Below, piece by piece: positions 27,759-34,351 of a stretch of DNA of 64,000 nucleotides (the first letter of the stretch is position 1; each line of letters opens with the position of its first letter). Both the position numbers and the translations under genes were made by a program. Source of the DNA: Betaproteobacteria bacterium (GTDB lineage Bacteria; Pseudomonadota; Gammaproteobacteria; Burkholderiales; Casimicrobiaceae); NCBI GenBank assembly GCA_016192065.1, contig JACPUX010000003.1:81513-145512 (forward strand), in the 5' to 3' direction. The notes beneath the pieces are model-generated. The model had not been told where the DNA came from, did not search any database, and was given only the letters and a program-made list of their open reading frames with translations.

Positions 27759-27855
27759 CCCTCCCCCTGGGATGGGGGAGGGTTGGGGTGGGGGTGGCAG
27801 CATGGGCTCAGTCCTACATCACCCCCATCCCCGCCTTCCCCCATCGAGGGGGAAG
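27759..27855. repeat. Pair of inverted REP-like elements
   Basis: Copy A (27759-27797) has CCCTCCCCC...GGGGGAGGG followed by TTGGGGTGGGGG. Copy B (27820-27855) is the inverse arrangement, ACCCCCATCCCC then CTTCCCCC...GGGGGAAG. They face each other across 22 bases and resemble the element at 22801-22842. Copy B lies within the 3' end of the FAD oxidoreductase frame and encodes its last residues. Confidence 0.65.
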
Positions 27856-28994
27856 GAGTCGAGCCATGGTGGAGCGACCGGCAGACCCACACTAGAGTCT
27901 GATGAACGGAATGTTGCAATTTCCGCGGGCCCCGCGCCGCCCAGAATCCAATCGGCGATCGGACCGGCATGGTTGGCCGCGAGCGTGATACCGCTGTGAC
28001 AGGTCACAAGAAACGCCTTGGGATGCTCGGCGGACGATTCATAAAGCGGCAGACCGTCGGGCGTCATTACCCTGAGCGCGCCCCAAGTGCGTACCACCTT
28101 GACGCTCGCGAGCGCCGGAAAACACGCCACGGCGCGCGCCGCCATGTTGCCGATGCCGCCGTGGGTGATGCCGTCGTCGAAGCCCACCCACTCCTTGGTG
28201 TCACCGATCTGCACCGTGCCGTCACCGGTCTGGCGCACTTGCATGGTGGGATGGCTCAAGAAAGGGGCGACGCGTTCGGTGATCAGCACCTGGCCGCGTT
28301 GCGGCGCCACCGGGGCCTCGAGGCCCACGAGCGGCGCGAGCCAGCGATTGCCCAGGCCGGCGGCGAGCACGATGCGTTCGGCGATGTACCTCCCTTTGGC
28401 GGTCTCGACCCGAAATCCCTCACCCGTGGCGCGGATGGTCAACACCGCGGCGCCACTTTGCACGGTGGCGCCGCGGGCCGCCAAGGCGGTGAAAAGCGCG
28501 CGCAGGAGGCGCTGGGGACTCACCTGGCCATCGCGCGGGCAATACACCGAACCCCGCACTGCGGGTCCCGCCGCGGGCAGCGCCAGGCGGGTCGCCTCGG
28601 CCTCCAGAAGTTCGTACTCATAGGCGCCGTCGAGGCTCTCGGCGATGCCCTGCATGGTCACGCAGGCCGCGTTAAGTTCAGTTTCGGTGAGGCAAAGCGA
28701 GAAACCGCCGCGTTGTTCGTGTTGCAAATCGATGCCGGTCTCGGTTTGCAGCGCTGTGGCGAAGTCCGGCCAGGCCAGCGCCGCGCGGCGCGTCCAGGTC
28801 GCGTAGGACGGGCTTTGCGCGCCCTTGCCCTGCACCCAGATCAAGCCAAAATTGCCGCGGGCGGCGCGAAAAGCCTCATCGCCTTCGTCGAGCACGCACA
28901 CCCGCGTGCCGCGTCTGGCGAGGCCCCAGGCGATGCTGGTGCCGACGATGCCGCCGCCGATGATGATCACGTCCGCTTGGTTCAGGCTCGCCAT
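27819..28994 (-). CDS. DAO-family FAD oxidoreductase (HcnC/opine oxidase B-like)
   Basis: A 391-residue D-amino-acid-oxidase-family protein with N-terminal VIIIGGGIVGTSIAWGLARRG. The central substrate domain and C-terminal GALRVMTPDGLPLYE and CHSGITLAANHAG motifs are as in glycine oxidase, HcnC and the beta subunit of D-hydroxyproline dehydrogenase. It is the substrate-oxidising subunit of the three-gene set, transcribed first (then the small Fe-S and larger FAD subunits), an order different from hcnABC. The last dozen residues (LDSFPLDGGRRGWG) are encoded by a REP-like repeat, suggesting the original stop was replaced by insertion of the repeat. The substrate is unknown. Confidence 0.85.
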   Translation of the reverse strand: MASLNQADVIIIGGGIVGTSIAWGLARRGTRVCVLDEGDEAFRAARGNFGLIWVQGKGAQSPSYATWTRRAALAWPDFATALQTETGIDLQHEQRGGFSLCLTETELNAACVTMQGIAESLDGAYEYELLEAEATRLALPAAGPAVRGSVYCPRDGQVSPQRLLRALFTALAARGATVQSGAAVLTIRATGEGFRVETAKGRYIAERIVLAAGLGNRWLAPLVGLEAPVAPQRGQVLITERVAPFLSHPTMQVRQTGDGTVQIGDTKEWVGFDDGITHGGIGNMAARAVACFPALASVKVVRTWGALRVMTPDGLPLYESSAEHPKAFLVTCHSGITLAANHAGPIADWILGGAGPAEIATFRSSDSSVGLPVAPPWLDSFPLDGGRRGWG

Positions 28995-29667
28995 GATGCC
29001 GGGCCGAAACTAGCGCATTCGCAAGGCGATTGACGGTGCTGGCGGGCTCACGCCAAGCCACTTCCAAGCCTATGCGCCTGGGCTTCGATCGCTCGGGCGA
29101 GTCGCGGCAGCTCACCCCGCCCCGCCTTACAAGGCGACATCAAGTCTCACCACGTATTCGTTCCATGACGCCCGGATTATCGGGCGGGAACGTCCGAAGG
29201 GCAAATTGGTGTCGGCCTCATCGTCACCGTTTCCTCTACTCACCTTTGACTCGGCCGCATCGTCTGAGATAGGCTTGGCGCCAACAGTGTCTTCACCGTG
29301 TTGTTCAGCGGCAACCTACAGATAGAAAGTGCAAGGGAGCGGGGGAATGCGCGTTGACCACGAGTCGAGTGCAAGCCACGCCGTTTGCGGCGGGGTGGGC
29401 GTGACGAAACCCACCCCAGGGGCCGCAGGCCCCGCTCAAGCTTGTGGCGAGGAAGCCCCGCCCTCGCAGGGCGCGTTGAGTCACAGGGGGTGCCAGCGGT
29501 ACCTTAATACTGCGGTGCCGTGCCGCACGCGCTTTCGCCCTAGCCTCGCTCCAACGCCCGTACGGGCGCGCTTCCTTCCCGTTTCTCGCACACCGATGAA
29601 GCGTCGCGACGCTTCCCCGGCGTGGCTTCGTTCGTCGCCATCTTCATTCTTCTCTCCCGGAGGCCTC
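28995..29667. other. Gene-poor region ahead of the first DUF1566 gene
   Basis: No gene was recognised in these 673 bases. They are less GC-biased than the flanks in the middle. A hairpin at 29170-29185 pairs GCCCG with CGGGC, and another at 29419-29433 pairs GGGGCC with GGCCCC. The DUF1566 frame is open back to 29329, but the extra sequence does not look like protein and the signal peptide starts at 29668. The promoter of the divergent flavoenzyme operon should lie near 29000-29100 but no consensus is clear. Confidence 0.5.
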
Positions 29668-30447
29668 ATGCGCGCCCTGATCTTCCTGCTCGCCCTCGTA
29701 CCGCTTGCCGCTTCGGCGCAGACGGTGTCGAAGCGGCTCAACGACACCGGCATCGACTTCTGTCGCGACCACGGCACCGGCGCTGATACCACGGTGACGC
29801 CCACTACCACCTGCACCGCCGCCCAGGGCGGGCAAGATGCCCGTTACGGCCGCGACCCGGCGGCGCAGCGCGGCGCGCTCACTAAAGTGGGGGGCGGCTC
29901 CAAGGGCTTCGACTTCACCAAGATCGCCAACAACGGCGGCACGCTGCCCGCCGGCGCCGCTCTGGGCAGCGGTCCCACCGACTGGGCCTGCACCTATGAC
30001 AACCACACCGGGCTGATGTGGGAAGTGAAGGTCAACAACGCAGCGCACTTGCGCCACATGAGCCACACCTACACCTGGTACGACAGCGTGCACAACTATG
30101 GCGGTAACCCCGGCACTGCCAGCGGCGGCACTTGCGCGACGGCCGGTCGCTGCGACACCGAGAAATTCGTCGCCGACGTCAATGCCACCAATCTTTGCGG
30201 CCACAATGATTGGCGTATGCCGACCATTCACGAACTCTTCAACCTGGCCGATCGTAGCATTGCTTCTCCAGGCCCGACCATCGACGTGACCTACTTTCCG
30301 AACACCCTCGCGTCGTATTTCTGGTCGGGTTCGCCCGGTGCCGGCGATTCAGACGGCGCGTGGGGCGTGGGCTTCACCGACGGCTATGACGGCTGGGTCT
30401 ACCGGAGCTACGCCTATCGTGTTCGGCTCGTGCGCGCCGGACAGTGA
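29668..30447 (+). CDS. Secreted DUF1566 protein 1, DGR variable-protein candidate
   Basis: A 259-residue secreted protein: signal peptide MRALIFLLALVPLAASAQ, then a DUF1566 (Lcl C-terminal) fold, related to the C-type-lectin-like folds used by DGR targets. Family motifs are TGLMWEVK, HNDWRMPTIHELFNL and the C-terminal FWSGSP...VRLVRAGQ. The last 45 residues (VR1, 30310-30444) are nearly identical in framework DNA to an internal segment of the second DUF1566 gene, while the preceding sequences are only distantly similar. A hairpin starts two bases after the stop, as seen downstream of DGR variable regions. ATG 29668 follows a CCGGAGGCCTC site. The likely role is a surface or secreted binding protein. 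Confidence 0.85.
   Translation: MRALIFLLALVPLAASAQTVSKRLNDTGIDFCRDHGTGADTTVTPTTTCTAAQGGQDARYGRDPAAQRGALTKVGGGSKGFDFTKIANNGGTLPAGAALGSGPTDWACTYDNHTGLMWEVKVNNAAHLRHMSHTYTWYDSVHNYGGNPGTASGGTCATAGRCDTEKFVADVNATNLCGHNDWRMPTIHELFNLADRSIASPGPTIDVTYFPNTLASYFWSGSPGAGDSDGAWGVGFTDGYDGWVYRSYAYRVRLVRAGQ
30310..30444 (+). repeat. Variable region copy 1 (VR1)
   Basis: A 135-base segment (45 codons) ending at the last sense codon of DUF1566 gene 1. Against VR2 (31732-31866), 31 codons are identical including third bases and 14 differ at 21 bases, 20 of them at codon positions 1 or 2. Every differing codon ends in C or T, as expected if the template repeat carried AAC/AAT codons mutated at adenines. Confidence 0.75.
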
Positions 30448-30448
30448 T

Positions 30449-30472
30449 GGTCCGTTTTGATCGGGACGGACC
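30449..30472 (+). promoter_or_regulatory. Hairpin immediately downstream of VR1
   Basis: GGTCCGT pairs with ACGGACC over a 10-base centre TTTGATCGGG; three T-G pairs could extend the stem to 10 and leave a GATC tetraloop. Short hairpins just downstream of the variable region are known DGR homing elements. A transcription terminator is the alternative, although no T run follows. Confidence 0.5.
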
Positions 30473-30545
30473 TTGAGCGCACCAAAGAAACCCGCCATCT
30501 GGGCCGACGCGATGTTGCTTGCCACCGAGATCGAGGTCGCGGTGC
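30473..30545 (+). pseudogene. Possible avd (DGR accessory) gene fragment
   Basis: A TTG right after the hairpin opens MSAPKKPAIWADAMLLATE and continues EVAVR before running into a REP palindrome. The short sequence looks like the first helix of Avd-type four-helix-bundle proteins, and VR-hairpin-avd is the usual DGR gene order. Only about 25 residues remain, so the family call is tentative. The RAYT element appears to have cut the gene. Confidence 0.3.
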
Positions 30546-30560
30546 GGGTGGGCAAGCCGG

Positions 30561-30584
30561 TAGGTTGTGCCGCCAGGCACAACG
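30561..30584. repeat. REP palindrome, left of RAYT
   Basis: TAGGTTGTGCCGCCAGGCACAACG contains the hairpin GTTGTGCC/GGCACAAC. Its inverse complement occurs twice on the other side of the transposase gene (31176-31200 and 31243-31268), the inverted arrangement expected around a RAYT gene. Confidence 0.8.
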
Positions 30585-30609
30585 ACGCGCGGCCCCAACT
30601 CTCGGAGCC

Positions 30610-31110
30610 CTACGGGCCACCCCAATCCGGGGCATATACACCCATCGCTACGAATCGCCTGAAGCTCGAATACGGCCAATCGCCCGGCGCGATGACCAGG
30701 CCATGCCTGACGGGGTTCCAATGGATGTAATCGCAATGGCGGGCAAAATCTCCCTCGTCGCGGATGCGGTGCTCCCAATAGCGCCGTTGCCACACTGCAC
30801 GTTCCCGCCGCTGCGGCATACCCCGGGGCGTCTTCGCCGATTCATTCAACGAGCGGGTAAATGCGCCCTTGATCTGATTCCAGCGCGTCGGGTAGTCATC
30901 GTCGCCGTTCGGCAGGGTCCACAGGCAGTGCAGGTGGTCGGGCAGAACGACCATGGCATCGACATGAACAGGGCGCGTGGCCAGCACGGTTCGAAAGGCC
31001 GCCCGCAGCCGGGCAACGTTGTCGGAGGCGGCGAACAAAGGCTGGCGTTGCCAGGTCACCAGGGTAAAGAAATAGGTGGCGCCGGCGCTGCGGTCGCGGC
31101 GGTAACGCAT
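30610..31110 (-). CDS. REP-associated tyrosine transposase (RAYT)
   Basis: A 166-residue Y1-type transposase. The HUH metal motif is HLH in VVLPDHLHCLW and the catalytic tyrosine is in HCDYIHWNPVRHGLV; YFFTLVTWQRQPLF at the N-terminus and WPYSSFRRFV near the C-terminus are RAYT hallmarks. ATG 31110 is chosen because homology begins there, although the frame is open to 31476. RAYTs cut single-stranded REP palindromes and are thought to disperse them. Matching palindromes flank the gene on both sides. It lies between the two DUF1566 genes and antisense to them, probably as an insertion. Confidence 0.92.
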   Translation of the reverse strand: MRYRRDRSAGATYFFTLVTWQRQPLFAASDNVARLRAAFRTVLATRPVHVDAMVVLPDHLHCLWTLPNGDDDYPTRWNQIKGAFTRSLNESAKTPRGMPQRRERAVWQRRYWEHRIRDEGDFARHCDYIHWNPVRHGLVIAPGDWPYSSFRRFVAMGVYAPDWGGP

Positions 31111-31138
31111 GGAGACTCGCAAAGCATCAACGGGTGGT

Positions 31139-31274
31139 TGGATTATCCACGTGTCATTGCGTGTTGTGTGGGTTTCGTTGTGCCTGGCGGCACAACCTAC
31201 ACCTGCTGGATTATCCGCGTGACACTGGGTGTTGTGGGGGGGGGGTTGTGCCTGGCGGCACAACCTACACCTGC
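31139..31274. repeat. 68-bp tandem duplication carrying REP palindromes
   Basis: Two head-to-tail copies, 31139-31206 and 31207-31274, each run from TGGATTATCC to ACCTGC and each contain the REP palindrome GTTGTGCC-TGGC-GGCACAAC. The copies differ at a few bases in the middle, where copy 2 has a run of ten G. The end lies 55 bases before the start of DUF1566 gene 2. Confidence 0.8.
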
Positions 31275-31329
31275 CGGCAAGACGAATAGTCAAAGCGAAT
31301 TCACGTTCACCGAGAAAGGAAAAAAAATC

Positions 31330-32418
31330 ATGAAATGCTTGTTTCGCTGCGCCGCCTTCACCTTGGGCGTGATGCTGTTCTCCGGGCTGGCGCTGGCCCA
31401 AACCTGCCCTGCCGGCTACCCCCTGAGCACGCCCAGCAGTGACTTCGCCGACGCCGGCGCCGGCACGGTGCGGCACCTTCCCACCGGGCTCATTTGGAAG
31501 CGCTGCGCCGAGGGGCAGGACTGGAACGGCAGCACTTGCACTGGCACGGCGGCCATCTACACCTGGCAGCAGGCTTTCCAGCGTGCGGACGCCGTCAACG
31601 CCGGTGCTGCCGGCACCTGGAACGCCGGCCAGACCGATTGGCGGATGCCGAACGTCAACGAGCTGAAGTCAATCGTTGAGTCGGGGTGTTATGCACCCGC
31701 CATCAACACCGTGCAGTTTCCTGCGACACCCGCGTCGGGTTTCTGGTCGGGTTCGCCCGTTGCCGGCCTTTCAGGCGGCGCGTGGGGCGTGTTCTTCACC
31801 TACGGCGTTGACTACTGGGACTTCCGGGGCCTTGCCTTTCATGTTCGGCTCGTGCGCGCCGGACAGCACTTTTACCATTTTGATGCGGCAGCGGCAGTAG
31901 CGGCGGTGGCCGTAGAGTTCTACTATTCCGGTTCGAACCACTACTTTGTTTCCGCAGATCGGAGCGAGGTGGCCATGGTCGATTCCGGGGCGGTTGGGCA
32001 GTGGGTTCGCACCGGACAGGAGTTTGCGGTTGATGGCAGTTCCTCTGAGAATGCACCCGCTACGGTTTGCCGTTTCTATTGTCACACCTGCACACCGGGC
32101 ACCCACTTTTACACCCTGAATCAAGAGGAATGCGCCTGGCTGAAAACCTTGCTGGACTGGCGCTTCGAAGGAGGCGCGTTTTATGCGCGTCAGCCCGCCG
32201 GCGGGGGCTGTGTGAGCGGCGCGCCGCTTCACCGCCTGAACAACAAGAGTCTTTCCGGTGCGCCCAATCATCGGTATACAACGTGCGCAAACATTCGAGA
32301 TGTCATGGTGGCACATGGCTGGGCGTATGAAGGAACCGCGATGTGCGTTCACACCACCAGCGCAGACTGCACGGTGGATACCAGCGCGGGCGGGAGATCC
32401 TATCCAGCGGCGCCATGA
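31330..32418 (+). CDS. Secreted DUF1566-DUF5648 protein 2, DGR variable-protein candidate
   Basis: A 362-residue secreted protein: signal peptide MKCLFRCAAFTLGVMLFSGLALAQ, a DUF1566 domain (about 25-180; GLIWKRC, QTDWRMPNVNELKSIV), then a DUF5648-type repeat region (about 190-350) with FYYSGSNHYFVSAD, HFYTLNQEECAWL and NHRYTTCANIRD. Residues 135-179 are VR2, the partner of VR1 in gene 1. Unlike usual DGR targets the variable segment is internal, with an extra domain after it. ATG 31330 follows AAAGGAAAAA. The protein is probably displayed or secreted and may bind ligands through the variable surface. A RAYT element lies just upstream. Confidence 0.85.
   Translation: MKCLFRCAAFTLGVMLFSGLALAQTCPAGYPLSTPSSDFADAGAGTVRHLPTGLIWKRCAEGQDWNGSTCTGTAAIYTWQQAFQRADAVNAGAAGTWNAGQTDWRMPNVNELKSIVESGCYAPAINTVQFPATPASGFWSGSPVAGLSGGAWGVFFTYGVDYWDFRGLAFHVRLVRAGQHFYHFDAAAAVAAVAVEFYYSGSNHYFVSADRSEVAMVDSGAVGQWVRTGQEFAVDGSSSENAPATVCRFYCHTCTPGTHFYTLNQEECAWLKTLLDWRFEGGAFYARQPAGGGCVSGAPLHRLNNKSLSGAPNHRYTTCANIRDVMVAHGWAYEGTAMCVHTTSADCTVDTSAGGRSYPAAP
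31732..31866 (+). repeat. Variable region copy 2 (VR2)
   Basis: A 135-base segment inside DUF1566 gene 2, the same length as VR1 and without gaps against it. Substituted residue pairs (VR1/VR2) include Tyr/Gly, Asp/Leu, Gly/Phe, Tyr/Val and Tyr/Leu, all non-conservative. The closing 24 bases of both (GTTCGGCTCG to GGACAG) are identical, as expected of an invariant initiation end. Confidence 0.75.
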
Positions 32419-32555
32419 CCTACCCGATTCGGCGCACCCGTTTAAGTGTTTTTGTGGGAATCGGAAAACGCCGGACGAGACATCTGGGCTCGCGAGGAAA
32501 GCAAGGCGCCAGTCTCGCCAGTGCATCGCCTGGAACTTATGGAGGATTGGGAGTT

Positions 32556-32900
32556 ATGCGCACGCAATCAGCAGCCCAACAAGATTCAGCCCTTGCCGTA
32601 ACGGCGCCGCGCGAGCCGCGCATGCCTTGGCGCGTGGTGTTCGTGCAGGCGCTGCCTGGGTTTCGGCTCCAGCTTCGTCTTGTGGACGGCACCGAGGGAA
32701 CGATCGAATTGGCGGCGATGATCCATTCGTCCGGCGCCGGGGTGTTCGCGTCGCTTGCCGACCCTGGAGTTTTCGCTCAGGTATTTGTCGAACACGGCGC
32801 CGTGACTTGGCCGGGCGAAATCGATCTGGCCCCGGATGCCATGTACGCCACGATCAAGAAGGATGAAGCCGCGGAAGGCAAGACCTACGATACACGTTGA
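32556..32900 (+). CDS. DUF2442 domain protein
   Basis: A 114-residue protein whose second half (PGFRLQLRLVDGTEGTIELA...ITLAPD-like EIDLAPDAMYATIK) matches the DUF2442 pattern. DUF2442 proteins are usually 80-100 residues and often lie next to a DUF4160 partner in presumed toxin-antitoxin-like pairs; no DUF4160 gene is present here. ATG 32556 follows GGAGGATTGGGAG. The frame is open upstream to 32343 but that part overlaps the DUF1566 gene. Confidence 0.7.
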   Translation: MRTQSAAQQDSALAVTAPREPRMPWRVVFVQALPGFRLQLRLVDGTEGTIELAAMIHSSGAGVFASLADPGVFAQVFVEHGAVTWPGEIDLAPDAMYATIKKDEAAEGKTYDTR

Positions 32901-32952
32901 TTCAGGTGACGAAATCGAATGCGTGCGCGAGATCGCGCAGGAGCCGAACGCA

Positions 32953-34158
32953 TCACTCCGCCCGCAAAGCCTCCACCGGATCGAGCCTTGCCGCGCGCTG
33001 TGCCGGCAGCACGCCGGCCAGGAGCCCGATGACCACCGCCAAGGCCTCGGCTGCGAGCACGAACGAAAGTGGCGTATGCACCGGCAGGCTGGGCACGGCC
33101 AGTTCGATGAGGCCGGCGAGGCCTAGCCCCAGGGCCAAGCCGAAGAGCCCGCCGAGCGCCGACAAGGTCACCGCTTCGCCCAGGAACAGCCCGAGGATGG
33201 TGCGCCGTGGCGCGCCCAAAGCCACCATGAGGCCGATTTCACCGGTGCGTTCGGTGACGGCAATGGTCATGATGGTGACGATGCCCACCGCGCCCACCAG
33301 CAGCGAAATCCCGCCCAGGGCTCCCACCGCCATGGTGAGGATGTCGAGGATGTTGGAGAGCGTGCGCAGCATGTCTTCCTGGGTGGTGATGGTGAAGTCT
33401 TCGCGCCCGTGACGCGCTTGGAGGAGCTGCTTCACGGCCGCGCTGACGGTGGCCGCGCGCATGCCTTTTTCGTAAGAGACATCGATTTCCATCAGGCCGT
33501 CGCGATTGAAGAGCTCCAGGGCACGGGCCGCGGGGATGTAGGCGGTGTCGTCCAGATCCATGCCCAGGATTTGCCCCTTGGCTTCCATCACGCCGATGAC
33601 CCGAAACTGGTTGTTGCCGATTCTGAGGCGCAGCCCCAAGGGATTGCCCTGACCGAAGAGTTCCTGCTTCAACTTGGCGCCCAGCACCACGAAGGGACGC
33701 GCCTGTTCGGCCTCGTCGGCGGGCAGGAACTGGCCGCTATGCACGCGTATCGACAGCACCTCCATCATCGCCGGGCCGACGCCATACACCACGGTGCGGC
33801 GCAGCCGGCCATTGGCGCCGACCTCGGTGTTGCCCCAGACGATTGGGGTCACCGCCTTGACCAGAGGAAGGCGGGAGAGCGCCCGGGCGTCTTCCAGGGT
33901 GAGCGGGCGCACCGAGGAGGGAATGCCGGTGGGCTGCAAGCCGGTGGTCTTGGTCTTGCCAGGGTTGATGCCGATGACGTTGGTGCCGAACTGAGTGAAT
34001 TCCGCCAGCACGAAACGGTGAATGCCTTCGCCTATGGAGGTGAGCAGAATCACCGCGGCAATGCCCACACCGATGCCCAAGAGCGTGAGGAAGCTGCGCA
34101 ACCGATGCGCGGTGAGGGCGCGCAAGGCGAGGTGGATGGAGTCGGCGGGGCGGATCAT
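32953..34158 (-). CDS. ABC transporter permease (MacB/FtsX type) 2
   Basis: A 401-residue permease with a first membrane helix (about 20-42), a large periplasmic domain (about 45-270) and three C-terminal helices (about 275-400), the MacB-type FtsX topology without a fused ATPase. The C-terminal VTERTGEIGLMVALGAPRR and LPAQRAARLDPVEALRAE are family hallmarks. It is the last gene of a four-gene operon (adaptor, ATPase, permease 1, permease 2), 193 bases after permease 1, a gap holding a strong palindrome. The two permeases are diverged paralogues and may form a heterodimer. ATG 34158 is chosen since the frame upstream is non-coding in character. Confidence 0.9.
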   Translation of the reverse strand: MIRPADSIHLALRALTAHRLRSFLTLLGIGVGIAAVILLTSIGEGIHRFVLAEFTQFGTNVIGINPGKTKTTGLQPTGIPSSVRPLTLEDARALSRLPLVKAVTPIVWGNTEVGANGRLRRTVVYGVGPAMMEVLSIRVHSGQFLPADEAEQARPFVVLGAKLKQELFGQGNPLGLRLRIGNNQFRVIGVMEAKGQILGMDLDDTAYIPAARALELFNRDGLMEIDVSYEKGMRAATVSAAVKQLLQARHGREDFTITTQEDMLRTLSNILDILTMAVGALGGISLLVGAVGIVTIMTIAVTERTGEIGLMVALGAPRRTILGLFLGEAVTLSALGGLFGLALGLGLAGLIELAVPSLPVHTPLSFVLAAEALAVVIGLLAGVLPAQRAARLDPVEALRAE

Positions 34159-34267
34159 GGGGACTCGGTGATGCCTGAAGCAAAGGATTCGCCGAATACT
34201 GGGAAACGCCGAAAAACTTCCTGATACCAACAAGGGGAGCAACCCCTGGTATATCCCCCGCTCGGAA

Positions 34268-34287
34268 CAAGGGGGCGCGCCCCCTTG
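34268..34287. repeat. 20-bp perfect palindrome between the two permease genes
   Basis: CAAGGGGGCGCGCCCCCTTG is its own reverse complement and lies in the 193-base gap inside the exporter operon. It could form a hairpin that attenuates expression of the last gene, or be a repeat remnant; flanking CCCC/GGGG runs add further pairing options. Confidence 0.6.
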
Positions 34288-34351
34288 CAAATCCCCCTAA
34301 ACCGGTGCTCCGGTAGAGATCTCATCCAGGAATGCGAAGGGTCAAGGAAGA

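Noticed and set aside
29329..29667. Longer N-terminus for DUF1566 protein 1
   Set aside because: The extra 113 codons are open but Pro/Arg-rich with hairpins, and the signal peptide with a good ribosome site begins at 29668.
29668..32418. A complete DGR inside the window
   Set aside because: No frame with reverse transcriptase motifs (such as a YxDD box) and no second copy of the VR frame with A at the variable sites was found on either strand; only the two variable regions are supported.
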